Shown: piece by piece, positions 24,831 to 33,071 of the stretch | Numbering within the stretch: the first letter of the stretch is position 1 | Layout: each line of letters opens with the position of its first letter | NCBI GenBank assembly: GCA_017695015.1 | Contig: JADIMD010000045.1 | Span: 1 to 59,501 of the forward strand | Direction of reading: 5' to 3' | From: Candidatus Cryptobacteroides faecigallinarum | GTDB taxonomy: Bacteria; Bacteroidota; Bacteroidia; Bacteroidales; UBA932 | DNA length: 59,501 nt | Program-made: the position numbers and the translations under genes | The notes under the pieces: generated by a model | The model's input: only the letters and a program-made list of their open reading frames with translations | Told to the model about the DNA's origin: nothing | The model's database searches: none

Positions 24831-26024
24831 ATGAAAAGAGGAACTAAAAGAGCGGTAATATGGTCAATCGTGGCAATAGTCGCGATCGCCGTCATCGTAC
24901 TCATTGCCGGCGGCAAGAAAAAAGCCATGCAGCAGATAAGCTACGAAACTACAGCTGTGGAAAGGACAGACATAGCATATTATGTGACAGCCACAGGCAC
25001 TATAGAGCCTGTCACCGAGGTCCAGGTCGGCACGCAGGTATCAGGAATAATCGCCAAGCTGTATGCTGACTACAACTCAAAGGTCAAGGCAGGGCAGATA
25101 ATCGCTGAAATGGACAAGGTCACACTCGAAAGCGACCTTGCATCCGCCCAGGCATCATATGACGGGAACGAAGCGGAATTCAATTACCAGGAAAAGAATC
25201 TCGCCAGGAGCAGGGGGCTTCACGAGAAGAACCTTATCAGCGACACCGAATTCGAACAGGCGGAGTACAACTACGCCATGGCAAAAAGCGCATACGAGAA
25301 CAGTGACGCTGCACTTGCAAAAGCCAAAAGGAACCTCTCATATGCCACCATCACCTCCCCTATCGACGGCATTGTGATCGACAGGGCAGTAGAGGAGGGC
25401 CAGACTGTTGCGGCAGGATTCGAGACCCCTACCCTGTTCACCATAGCTGCCGACCTGACCAAGATGCAGGTTATCGCAGATGTGGACGAGGCCGATATCG
25501 GAGGGGTGAAGGAAGGACAGCGTGTCAGCTTCACCGTAGATGCATATCCTGACGATGTGTTTGAAGGGAAGGTGATACAGATCCGCCTCGGAAGTTCTTC
25601 AAGCACTTCGAGCGTCACCACTGCCACTACAGAAAGCGTAGTGACATATGAAGTGGTCATAGCAGCAGACAATCCTGACCAGAAGCTTCTTCCGCGTCTG
25701 ACAGCGAATCTTTCGATCTACACCAAGGAAGCCCATGATGTCCTTTGCGTCCCTGCAAGGGCACTCAGGTTCAACCCTGTCGCAACTGCTGCAAAGGGAG
25801 ACAAGATCATCGACTGTCCCGGACAGACAAAAGTGTGGACAAAGGAAGGCAATGTGTTCACCGCACACCCTGTGACGACAGGCATCAGCGACGGAGTATC
25901 CACTGAAATCACCGGTGGTCTCGATGAAGGGACTGAAATAATCGCAGGGGCCACTTTCACAGGCAAGGAATCCCTCGCAAAGAAAAGCGGAAGTCCGTTC
26001 GCACCGGGACCTCCAAGACACTAA
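24831..26024 (+). CDS. MacA-like periplasmic adaptor (HlyD/RND-MFP family)
   Basis: 397 residues: a single N-terminal membrane anchor (VIWSIVAIVAIAVIVLIAGG), lipoyl half-motif (GTQVSGIIAKLYADYNSKVK), an alpha-hairpin at about residues 100-165, the second lipoyl half (YATITSPIDGIVIDRAVEEG) and beta-barrel and C-terminal domains. It links the inner-membrane ABC transporter to the TolC-like channel. Order and spacing (25 bases after tolC, 6 before the ATPase) support one operon. Confidence 0.92.
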   Translation: MKRGTKRAVIWSIVAIVAIAVIVLIAGGKKKAMQQISYETTAVERTDIAYYVTATGTIEPVTEVQVGTQVSGIIAKLYADYNSKVKAGQIIAEMDKVTLESDLASAQASYDGNEAEFNYQEKNLARSRGLHEKNLISDTEFEQAEYNYAMAKSAYENSDAALAKAKRNLSYATITSPIDGIVIDRAVEEGQTVAAGFETPTLFTIAADLTKMQVIADVDEADIGGVKEGQRVSFTVDAYPDDVFEGKVIQIRLGSSSSTSSVTTATTESVVTYEVVIAADNPDQKLLPRLTANLSIYTKEAHDVLCVPARALRFNPVATAAKGDKIIDCPGQTKVWTKEGNVFTAHPVTTGISDGVSTEITGGLDEGTEIIAGATFTGKESLAKKSGSPFAPGPPRH

Positions 26025-26030
26025 AAGGCA

Positions 26031-26783
26031 ATGATGATGGGAAAGAATGTCATTGAACTGCAGAAAATAAAAAGGGATTTCATAGTCGGAGACGAGACGG
26101 TGCATGCCTTGCGAGGTGTGTCCTTCAACATCACCGAAGGGGAATTCGTGACCATAATGGGTGCATCCGGCTCCGGGAAATCCACTATGCTGAACATTCT
26201 GGGATGTCTTGACACCCCTACCGACGGGGAATACCTTCTGGACGGGATACCTGTCAAAAGCATGAGCAAATCCCAGAGAGCCATACTCAGGAACAGGAAA
26301 ATCGGCTTCGTGTTCCAGAACTACAACCTGCTTCCCAAAAGCACTGCGATAGAAAATGTGGAGCTTCCGCTGATGTACAATGCGGAAATCGGCTCGTCCG
26401 AACGGAGAGAAAGGGCGATCAAGGCACTGCAGTCCGTAGGGCTCGGAGACAGGCTGAACCACAAGTCCAACCAGATGTCCGGAGGACAGATGCAGAGAGT
26501 AGCCATTGCAAGGGCACTGGTGAACAATCCTGCAGTCATCCTGGCTGATGAAGCCACAGGAAACCTTGACACGAGGACATCATTCGAGATTCTTGTCCTC
26601 TTCCAGAAGCTTCATGCGGAAGGGAGGACTATCATATTCGTCACCCATAACCCCGACATTGCTTCATACAGCAGCAGGAACATCAGGCTGAGGGACGGGC
26701 ATGTGATTGAGGACAAGGTAAATACAGCCATAATGTCTGCCGAGGAAACACTTGCATCGCTCCCTGTAAGCGAAGACGACTGA
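26031..26783 (+). CDS. MacB-type ABC transporter ATP-binding protein
   Basis: 250 residues. Walker A is GASGSGKST, the signature is MSGGQMQRVAIARAL and Walker B is VILADEATGNLD; Q-loop VFQNYNLLP. It belongs to the LolD/MacB subfamily and powers the FtsX-type permease next to it. Three ATG codons stand in a row at 26031, 26034 and 26037; the first gives MMMGKN. Unlike E. coli MacB, the ATPase and the permease are separate proteins. Confidence 0.94.
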   Translation: MMMGKNVIELQKIKRDFIVGDETVHALRGVSFNITEGEFVTIMGASGSGKSTMLNILGCLDTPTDGEYLLDGIPVKSMSKSQRAILRNRKIGFVFQNYNLLPKSTAIENVELPLMYNAEIGSSERRERAIKALQSVGLGDRLNHKSNQMSGGQMQRVAIARALVNNPAVILADEATGNLDTRTSFEILVLFQKLHAEGRTIIFVTHNPDIASYSSRNIRLRDGHVIEDKVNTAIMSAEETLASLPVSEDD

Positions 26784-26829
26784 AAACAAGAGACAACGGA
26801 TGCCGCGCGCTCCGTCAAATGATATCAAG

Positions 26830-28050
26830 ATGAACTGGACAAATCTATTCAAGATAGCACTCAAGGCCATTGCCAACAACAAGACAAGGGCGTTTCTGAC
26901 CATGCTCGGGATAATAATCGGTGTCGCCGCCGTCATCACCATGATAGCGATAGGCCAGGGTGCAAAGCAGAGCATACAGAAAGAAATATCCTCCATGGGC
27001 TCGAACATCATCATGATTCACCCGGGAGGAGACAGGCGAGGAGGAGTCAGGTTGAGCGCTGACGAGATGCAGACACTCAAGATAGAAGATTACCAGACTC
27101 TCCGTAACGAATGCATATATGTATCTGCATTGAGTCCGAATGTATCTGCAGCCGGACAGCTGATAAGCGGCAACAACAACTACCCTGCTTCAGTGAGCGG
27201 AGTGGGCACAGAGTACCTGGCAATCAGGCAGCTCAACATAGCCGACGGGGAAATGTTCTCGGAACATGACGAAAAGACCTCGGCAAAGGTCTGCGTAATA
27301 GGCAAGACCATAGTAGACAACCTTTTCCCTGACGGGAGGAACCCGATAGGCGAAACAATCCGAATCAACCAGGTGCCGCTCAGGGTCGTCGGAGTCCTCG
27401 AATCCAAGGGATACAACTCCATGGGCATGGACCAGGACGAAATTGTCCTTGCCCCGTACACGACAGTCATGAAAAGGCTGCTTGCCGTGACATATCTACA
27501 GGGCATATTCGCATCTGCAATTTCAGAGGACATGACGACCTATGCCACCGAGGAGATTGGAGAAATCCTGCGCAGACAGCACAGGCTCAAGGCTGACGAA
27601 CCGAACGATTTCATGATCAGAAGCCAGCAGGAACTGAGCGAGATGATGGACAAGACCACCAATATCCTCACCACCCTTCTTGCTTGTATCGCCGGGATCT
27701 CCCTGCTTGTGGGAGGTATCGGAATCATGAACATAATGTATGTCTCCGTCACCGAAAGGACGAGGGAAATCGGGCTCCGAATGTCTGTCGGGGCAAGAGG
27801 CATAGACATCCTGATACAGTTCCTGATAGAGGCAATCCTGATAAGCATCACAGGAGGAATCATCGGCATCATTCTCGGAGGCACGATATGCTCTGCTGTC
27901 AACTATATGGCAAACTGGCCGGTTTCCATCCAGAGCTGGAGTGTAGTGCTTTCATTCGTGGTATGTACTGTCACAGGTGTGTTCTTCGGCTGGTATCCTG
28001 CCAAGAAGGCTGCGGCTCTCGACCCTATCGATGCTCTCCGCTACGAATAG
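26830..28050 (+). CDS. MacB-type ABC transporter permease (FtsX domain)
   Basis: 406 residues: one N-terminal helix after MNWTNLFKIALKAIANNKTR (ending AFLTMLGIIIGVAAVITMIA), a large periplasmic domain at about residues 50-280, and three C-terminal helices including LLACIAGISLLVGGIGIMNI and the FtsX signature VTERTREIGLRMSVGAR. With the preceding genes it makes a tripartite exporter for antibiotics, peptides, lipids or siderophores; the substrate is unknown. The frame extends to ATG 26800, but 26830 is the normal family start. Confidence 0.92.
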   Translation: MNWTNLFKIALKAIANNKTRAFLTMLGIIIGVAAVITMIAIGQGAKQSIQKEISSMGSNIIMIHPGGDRRGGVRLSADEMQTLKIEDYQTLRNECIYVSALSPNVSAAGQLISGNNNYPASVSGVGTEYLAIRQLNIADGEMFSEHDEKTSAKVCVIGKTIVDNLFPDGRNPIGETIRINQVPLRVVGVLESKGYNSMGMDQDEIVLAPYTTVMKRLLAVTYLQGIFASAISEDMTTYATEEIGEILRRQHRLKADEPNDFMIRSQQELSEMMDKTTNILTTLLACIAGISLLVGGIGIMNIMYVSVTERTREIGLRMSVGARGIDILIQFLIEAILISITGGIIGIILGGTICSAVNYMANWPVSIQSWSVVLSFVVCTVTGVFFGWYPAKKAAALDPIDALRYE

Positions 28051-28073
28051 CATCCGACTTCCGGATATTTCAC

Positions 28074-28140
28074 TATCTTTGTGCAGGCGTAATCATGATG
28101 TTTTACGCCCTGTTAATGATAATTTTTTATTGGCGTAAAA
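28074..28140 (+). promoter_or_regulatory. ung leader: -7 box and two mutually exclusive hairpins
   Basis: TATCTTTG at 28074-28081 is a consensus -7 box without a clear -33. After it, GGCGTAA (28086-28092), TTTTACGCC (28101-28109) and GGCGTAAAA (28132-28140) form three copies of one arm. The middle arm can pair with the first (7 pairs, 10-base loop) or the third (9 pairs, 22-base loop), not both. The third copy ends one base before the ung ATG, so the second pairing would cover the ribosome-binding region. They could equally be three half-sites for a DNA-binding protein. Confidence 0.45.
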
Positions 28141-28157
28141 TATGGAAGTCAAAATAG
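28095..28157 (+). CDS. Possible 20-residue leader peptide overlapping the ung start
   Basis: An open frame MMFYALLMIIFYWRKIWKSK begins between the first two hairpin arms and ends 16 bases inside ung in another frame. It has a hydrophobic stretch and a basic tail, like a small membrane peptide. Nothing proves translation; it may be a chance frame, but its overlap with the ung start could couple or hinder initiation. Confidence 0.25.
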   Translation: MMFYALLMIIFYWRKIWKSK

Positions 28158-28810
28158 AGGAAAGCTGGAAACAGGCACTTGCGGACGAATTCGAGAAGCC
28201 ATATTTCGCTGAACTCGTATCATACCTCCACCAGGAGAAAGCATCGGGAGAGAAGATATACCCTCCCGGAAAGCAGATATTCAAGGCATTCGAGCTCACC
28301 CCGGTAGACAAGGTAAAGGTAGTGATTCTGGGGCAGGACCCTTATCACGGTTACGGTCAGGCTGAAGGACTGTCCTTCTCAGTCCCGGAGAATGTACCTG
28401 CACCGCCTTCCCTCAAAAACATATTCACGGAAATAGAAAACGACCTCGGCATCAGGATGAGCGGCTATCCGCATCTCGAAAAATGGGCAAGGCAGGGCGT
28501 CCTGCTGCTGAACGCAGTGCTGACAGTCAGGGCCGGAGCCCCGGCATCCCACAGCAAGATCGGATGGACAGAATTCACAGATGCCGTGATCAGATACATA
28601 TCAGAGCACTGCAATGGAGTCGTATTCCTGCTCTGGGGCAATTTCGCAAGGAGCAAAAAAGCCCTGATAGACCAGTCCAGGCACTATGTACTCGAAGCCG
28701 CGCACCCGTCTCCGCTCGCCAGAGGCGCATTCTTCGGATGCAGACATTTCTCAAAGACCAACAAGCTGCTGGAAGCACAAGGAAGAACACCCATAGACTG
28801 GCAGCTGTAA
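28142..28810 (+). CDS. ung: Uracil-DNA glycosylase
   Basis: 222 residues, family 1 UDG. The catalytic water-activating Asp66 lies in VILGQDPYHGYGQAEG; LLLNAVLTVRAGAPASH is the second motif and HPSPLARGAFFGC the DNA-minor-groove loop with the catalytic His. It removes uracil from DNA in base-excision repair. It begins one base after the GGCGTAAAA element and is followed 12 bases later by coaD. Confidence 0.96.
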   Translation: MEVKIEESWKQALADEFEKPYFAELVSYLHQEKASGEKIYPPGKQIFKAFELTPVDKVKVVILGQDPYHGYGQAEGLSFSVPENVPAPPSLKNIFTEIENDLGIRMSGYPHLEKWARQGVLLLNAVLTVRAGAPASHSKIGWTEFTDAVIRYISEHCNGVVFLLWGNFARSKKALIDQSRHYVLEAAHPSPLARGAFFGCRHFSKTNKLLEAQGRTPIDWQL

Positions 28811-28822
28811 CCCCTACAATTT

Positions 28823-29284
28823 ATGGAAACAAGAAAAGCACTGTTCCCCGGTTCATTCGACCCCTTCACTTCGGGACATCTCAACATCCTGAAAAGGGCT
28901 CTCACCATGTTTGACGAAGTCGTAGTAGCAGTCGGAATAAATATCGACAAGCACGGGTTCTTCCCTACAGAGAAACGAGTGGACATAATCCGTCAGGCAA
29001 CATCGGGAATGAAAGGAGTGTCAGTCATATCATACGGCAACCTCACTGTGGACATCTGCCGCGAACTCGGGATCAGACACATAGTCAGAGGAGTCAGAAA
29101 CATGATCGACTTCGAGACCGAAAGGTCCATAGCGGACGCCAACCGTGTCCTTGCCCCCGAAATCGAGACCATCATCATCCCTACGGCACAGGAATTCGCC
29201 CATATATCCTCCACAGCCGTCAGGGACATCATCAAGCATCACGGAGACACATCCAGATTCCTTCCGGAAGGAGTTACAATCTGA
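28823..29284 (+). CDS. coaD: Phosphopantetheine adenylyltransferase
   Basis: 153 residues. It carries out the penultimate step of coenzyme A synthesis. Nucleotidyltransferase motifs ALFPGSFDPFTSGHLNIL (S-G-H in place of T-x-G-H) and HISSTAVRDIIKHHGD. The substrate loop IRHIVRGVRNMIDFETE is typical. Its stop overlaps the next ATG by one base (TGATG). Confidence 0.95.
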   Translation: METRKALFPGSFDPFTSGHLNILKRALTMFDEVVVAVGINIDKHGFFPTEKRVDIIRQATSGMKGVSVISYGNLTVDICRELGIRHIVRGVRNMIDFETERSIADANRVLAPEIETIIIPTAQEFAHISSTAVRDIIKHHGDTSRFLPEGVTI

Positions 29285-30885
29285 TGAGACGATTCATTCC
29301 CATAATTGCCGCTTTCATCATCTCCGCAGCCGTCCCTTCATGGGGGAAGGAGGCACATTCCATGCAGGTCGACAGCACCTCCATGGCGGCCCTTTCCGAA
29401 AAGCTGGAGGAATATCTCGGAGCCATCCAAACCGAGCCTGCGGAAGTCAAATGCCGGGAGGCGGACTTCATCATCGGCACCTGCAAGGATTCCTCCGTCA
29501 GGCAGGCTGTGACGGTCATGGTCTACAGACATTTCATCACCTCACCCGTCATGGGAGACGAGACTGTGGCAATACATGTCTTCGACAAATGGATAGCAGA
29601 CGGGCCGGTGCAGATGTACAGCATGTCCGACTATTGGGCGGCAAGCCTGTTCGCGCAGGTCAACAGAAGGTCACTGACAGGATGCCGCGCCGCTTCCATA
29701 GAACTCAAGACCCCGGATGGACGGCCATTCACAGTATTCGGGGCAGGCATGACAGACGGGGCATACAGCATCCTGTATTTCTACGACACAGACTGTACGA
29801 AATGCAGGGTCGAGACAATGCTGCTTCGCAACATGCTGGAGAATGACGGATTCAATGCCACCCTGTACGCCATATACATCGGCACGGACAAGGCAGCATG
29901 GGAAGAGTACCGCCAATCGGCTCTTGAGAGTGATTCTCCCGACATATCCATCGTACATCTTTGGGATCCAGACAGAAAATCCAACATGGAAATGCTGTAC
30001 GGAGTGCTCCAGACCCCGTCAATGTTCCTTGTATCGCCCGACGGGACAATCATCGGAAGGAGGCTCGATACCGAAGCCCTTGAAAAGCTCCTGGCGGCAG
30101 TCTCAAGACCTGAGGTCCTGGACTATGGCGGAGACAGGGCTATGGAAATCTTCGACATGACATTCGCCTCCATGGGCGAGGATGCAGGATGCGGTGCCGT
30201 GGACAGGGTTGCAAGGCATATCGAATCAAGGACTCTGCACATGGGAGACACCCTGCTTTACAGGCAGATGACAGGCGACCTGCTGTATTATCTCACAGGC
30301 AGGAGAGAAGAAGCCTTCAAATGCGGCACTCCGGGATTCGTGGACAGATACATCCTTTCAAGACATGACATATGGTCCAGTCCCGATGACACATTGAAGG
30401 TCGTGGAACTCGCGGAAATGCTTGTCAGGCTTGACTCCCTGTGCCCTGCAGGAAGCCGTCTGCCTGATCTCAAAGTCCCTGTGACAATCGTCCGCACAGG
30501 CAAAAGCCGGGAAATTGCGCAGACAAAGAAACTCTCCGCATTAAGGAATTCAGCCGTCATTTTCCACACGGAAGGCTGCCCCATATGCCGGTCGGAAATC
30601 CAGGCGGCCCGATCCATGCTGTCATCAGGGAAAATAACCATAGAGAGGATTCCCGGGGATGAGGACAGCGGACATGTCAGCATGAGGACGGCAGTTCTCG
30701 TGGACATGGACAGGATATGGAGCACAGACCCTGAACTTGCAGAGGAACTGATGGGAGAGTTCGACCTTTCGTCCCTGCCGTTCATCCTGTGTACGGACTC
30801 CAAAGGGAAAGTAACCCGCAAATACATCAGCCTTGCAAGGCTTCAAACCGATACAAACACATATGATGAGAACAGTATTCTTTAA
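29284..30885 (+). CDS. Secreted thioredoxin-like protein with two CXXC motifs (DUF5106-like)
   Basis: 533 residues with a signal peptide (MRRFIPIIAAFIISAAVPSW). A helical DUF5106-like region at about residues 30-145 is followed by a thioredoxin fold with YFYDTDCTKCRVETMLLRN (C-T-K-C) and the cis-Pro strand GVLQTPSMFLVSPDG. A second half ends in another redox motif, FHTEGCPICRSEIQAARSML (C-P-I-C), in a second thioredoxin-like unit with SSLPFILCTDSKGKV. It is probably a periplasmic thiol-disulfide protein; two different active sites on one chain are notable. Coupled to coaD by TGATG and followed by the S46 peptidase, whose start it overlaps. Confidence 0.7.
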   Translation: MRRFIPIIAAFIISAAVPSWGKEAHSMQVDSTSMAALSEKLEEYLGAIQTEPAEVKCREADFIIGTCKDSSVRQAVTVMVYRHFITSPVMGDETVAIHVFDKWIADGPVQMYSMSDYWAASLFAQVNRRSLTGCRAASIELKTPDGRPFTVFGAGMTDGAYSILYFYDTDCTKCRVETMLLRNMLENDGFNATLYAIYIGTDKAAWEEYRQSALESDSPDISIVHLWDPDRKSNMEMLYGVLQTPSMFLVSPDGTIIGRRLDTEALEKLLAAVSRPEVLDYGGDRAMEIFDMTFASMGEDAGCGAVDRVARHIESRTLHMGDTLLYRQMTGDLLYYLTGRREEAFKCGTPGFVDRYILSRHDIWSSPDDTLKVVELAEMLVRLDSLCPAGSRLPDLKVPVTIVRTGKSREIAQTKKLSALRNSAVIFHTEGCPICRSEIQAARSMLSSGKITIERIPGDEDSGHVSMRTAVLVDMDRIWSTDPELAEELMGEFDLSSLPFILCTDSKGKVTRKYISLARLQTDTNTYDENSIL

Positions 30886-33052
30886 GAAAGCATTAGCGGT
30901 CGCGGCTTCAGCCATACTTGCGTCCGCATTCCTGACTGTCAAGGCCGATGAGGGTATGTGGCTGCCTTCCCTGATATCGCAAAGGATAGGAGACATGCAG
31001 GCAAAAGGCTTCAGGCTGTCTGCAGAAGACATCTACAGCATCAACCAGGCTTCCCTGAAAGATGCCGTAGTGCTTTTCGGCGGCGGATGTACCGGGGAGC
31101 TGATATCATCCGAAGGTCTGCTGCTCACCAACCACCACTGCGGCTACGCTCAGATCCAGAAGCACAGTTCGGTTGAACACGACTACCTCAAGGACGGTTT
31201 CTGGGCAATGGACAGGAGCGAAGAGCTTCCGAATCCGGGACTTGAAGTCTGGTTTCTGGACAGGATGGAGGATGTGACAGGGGCTGTATTAGACGGATAT
31301 GAGCCGGGAATGACGGAACAGCAGAGGGACTCTGTGGTCAGGACAAATTCAGAAGCCATTGCAGGCAAGGCGGAAAAAGACGGCACCGGGCTCAGGGCCG
31401 ATGTGGAATCCCTGTATTACGGCAACCAGTATTTCCTCTTTGTCTACAGGGTGTTCAAGGATGTGCGTCTTGTAGGGGCACCGCCTTCATCGATAGGAAA
31501 ATTCGGAGGAGACACAGACAACTGGATGTGGCCGAGACATACGGGAGACTTCTCCATATTCAGGATATATGCCGACAAGGACAACAACCCTGCCGAATAT
31601 TCGGAGAACAATGTGCCTTATATCCCAAAGAAATACTTCAAGATATCACTCGAAGGTGTCAGTGAGGGCGATTTCACATTCATCTACGGTTTCCCCGGAA
31701 GGACTCAGGAATACATAGTTTCGGAAGCCGTCAGATACATTTCCGAGATATCGGACCCTCACAAGATAGCACTGAGGACATTGAGGCTTGACATCCAGGA
31801 CAGGTACATGTCCGCCAGCCAGACTGTAAGAATCCAGTATTCGTCCAAGAATGCTGCCGTCTCCAACTCTTGGAAGAAATGGCAGGGGGAAATGCGCGGC
31901 ATCCGCAAAATGAACACTGTGGAGACCAAAAAAGAAAATGAAAGGCTCTTCGAAGAATGGGCGGCAGGCTCGGAATACAGCGGAATTGTAGGCAGGCTCG
32001 ACTCCCTCTACAGGCTTATGGAGCCATACGCATTCGCTGCAGACTATTATAACGAGACTGCACGGGCGATAGAGCTGACCTCTTTCGCAGCAGAATATGC
32101 AAGGCGGCTCGAAAAGGCTGCCGGCGTATCCTCTCCGGACGAGGCTACTCAGGCAAGGGAGAGTGCAAAACGCCTTGCAGCTGCATTCTACAAGGACTAT
32201 TACATGCCTATCGACAAGGAATCATTCATAGCCCTGATGGACATGTTCGACAGGAATATCCCGTCCGGGTTCAAACCTGAATATTTCACGGAGAGCATGG
32301 GCAGGTACGGCTCTGCCGAAGCATGGGCTGATTCCCTGTTCGGGAATTCAGTCTTCTCCGACAGTTCGGCTCTGACCAAGACGGTCGCTGCAGCCTGTGC
32401 GGACGAAGTCGGCACTGATATTACCTTGCTGACAGATGACCCGGCCGTGGAGTTCGGCAACGAATTCCGCAAATGGTATATGGAAGGTATCAGGTCTGTG
32501 GTGCAGAGGCTTGGAAGCGAGATAACCCTGCTTTACCGCGACTACATGAAAGGGCATATGGAATTCAACAAGGACAGGGCATTCTACCCTGACGCCAACC
32601 TCACCCTCAGGGTCGCATACGGCTCAGTACAGGGATACTCCCCTGGCGACGGGACATATTACCTGCCGATGTCCACCATAGAAGGAATCATGCAGAAAGA
32701 CAATCCTGACATCTTCGACTACAACATACCTCAGAGACTCAGGGACATATATGCGGAGAAGGATTACGGGGAATGGACTGTGACCGATGCATCGGGACGG
32801 CTCACCGTGCCGGTTTGCTTCATCGCCACCAACCATACTTCCGGAGGAAATTCCGGCAGTCCCGTCATAAATGCCGACGGTGACCTGATCGGAATAAATT
32901 TCGACAGGGTGTGGGAAGGGACCATGAGTGACATAGTGTTCGACCCGGACCTCTGCCGCAACATCTCCCTTGACATCAGATATGTCCTTTTCATCATAGA
33001 CAAGGTGGCAGGAGCCGGTCACCTCATCGACGAGATGACTTTCACTGATTAG
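30863..33052 (+). CDS. S46 family dipeptidyl-peptidase, DPP11-like
   Basis: 729 residues with a signal peptide (VFFKKALAVAASAILASAFL). Periplasmic serine exopeptidase releasing dipeptides from the N-terminus. The catalytic His lies in LLTNHHCGYAQIQ and the Ser in GGNSGSPVINADGD; FGGDTDNWMWPRHTGDFS is the conserved Asp block. Eighteen residues after the Ser is Arg (NFDRVWEG), the position that in P. gingivalis is Arg in DPP11 (Asp/Glu-specific) and Gly in DPP7 (hydrophobic). An acidic P1 preference is therefore expected. ATG 30863 and 30866 are both possible; the start overlaps the preceding gene by about 23 bases. Confidence 0.92.
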   Translation: MMRTVFFKKALAVAASAILASAFLTVKADEGMWLPSLISQRIGDMQAKGFRLSAEDIYSINQASLKDAVVLFGGGCTGELISSEGLLLTNHHCGYAQIQKHSSVEHDYLKDGFWAMDRSEELPNPGLEVWFLDRMEDVTGAVLDGYEPGMTEQQRDSVVRTNSEAIAGKAEKDGTGLRADVESLYYGNQYFLFVYRVFKDVRLVGAPPSSIGKFGGDTDNWMWPRHTGDFSIFRIYADKDNNPAEYSENNVPYIPKKYFKISLEGVSEGDFTFIYGFPGRTQEYIVSEAVRYISEISDPHKIALRTLRLDIQDRYMSASQTVRIQYSSKNAAVSNSWKKWQGEMRGIRKMNTVETKKENERLFEEWAAGSEYSGIVGRLDSLYRLMEPYAFAADYYNETARAIELTSFAAEYARRLEKAAGVSSPDEATQARESAKRLAAAFYKDYYMPIDKESFIALMDMFDRNIPSGFKPEYFTESMGRYGSAEAWADSLFGNSVFSDSSALTKTVAAACADEVGTDITLLTDDPAVEFGNEFRKWYMEGIRSVVQRLGSEITLLYRDYMKGHMEFNKDRAFYPDANLTLRVAYGSVQGYSPGDGTYYLPMSTIEGIMQKDNPDIFDYNIPQRLRDIYAEKDYGEWTVTDASGRLTVPVCFIATNHTSGGNSGSPVINADGDLIGINFDRVWEGTMSDIVFDPDLCRNISLDIRYVLFIIDKVAGAGHLIDEMTFTD

Positions 33053-33071
33053 TCAGCTAATTACCTTGCTG

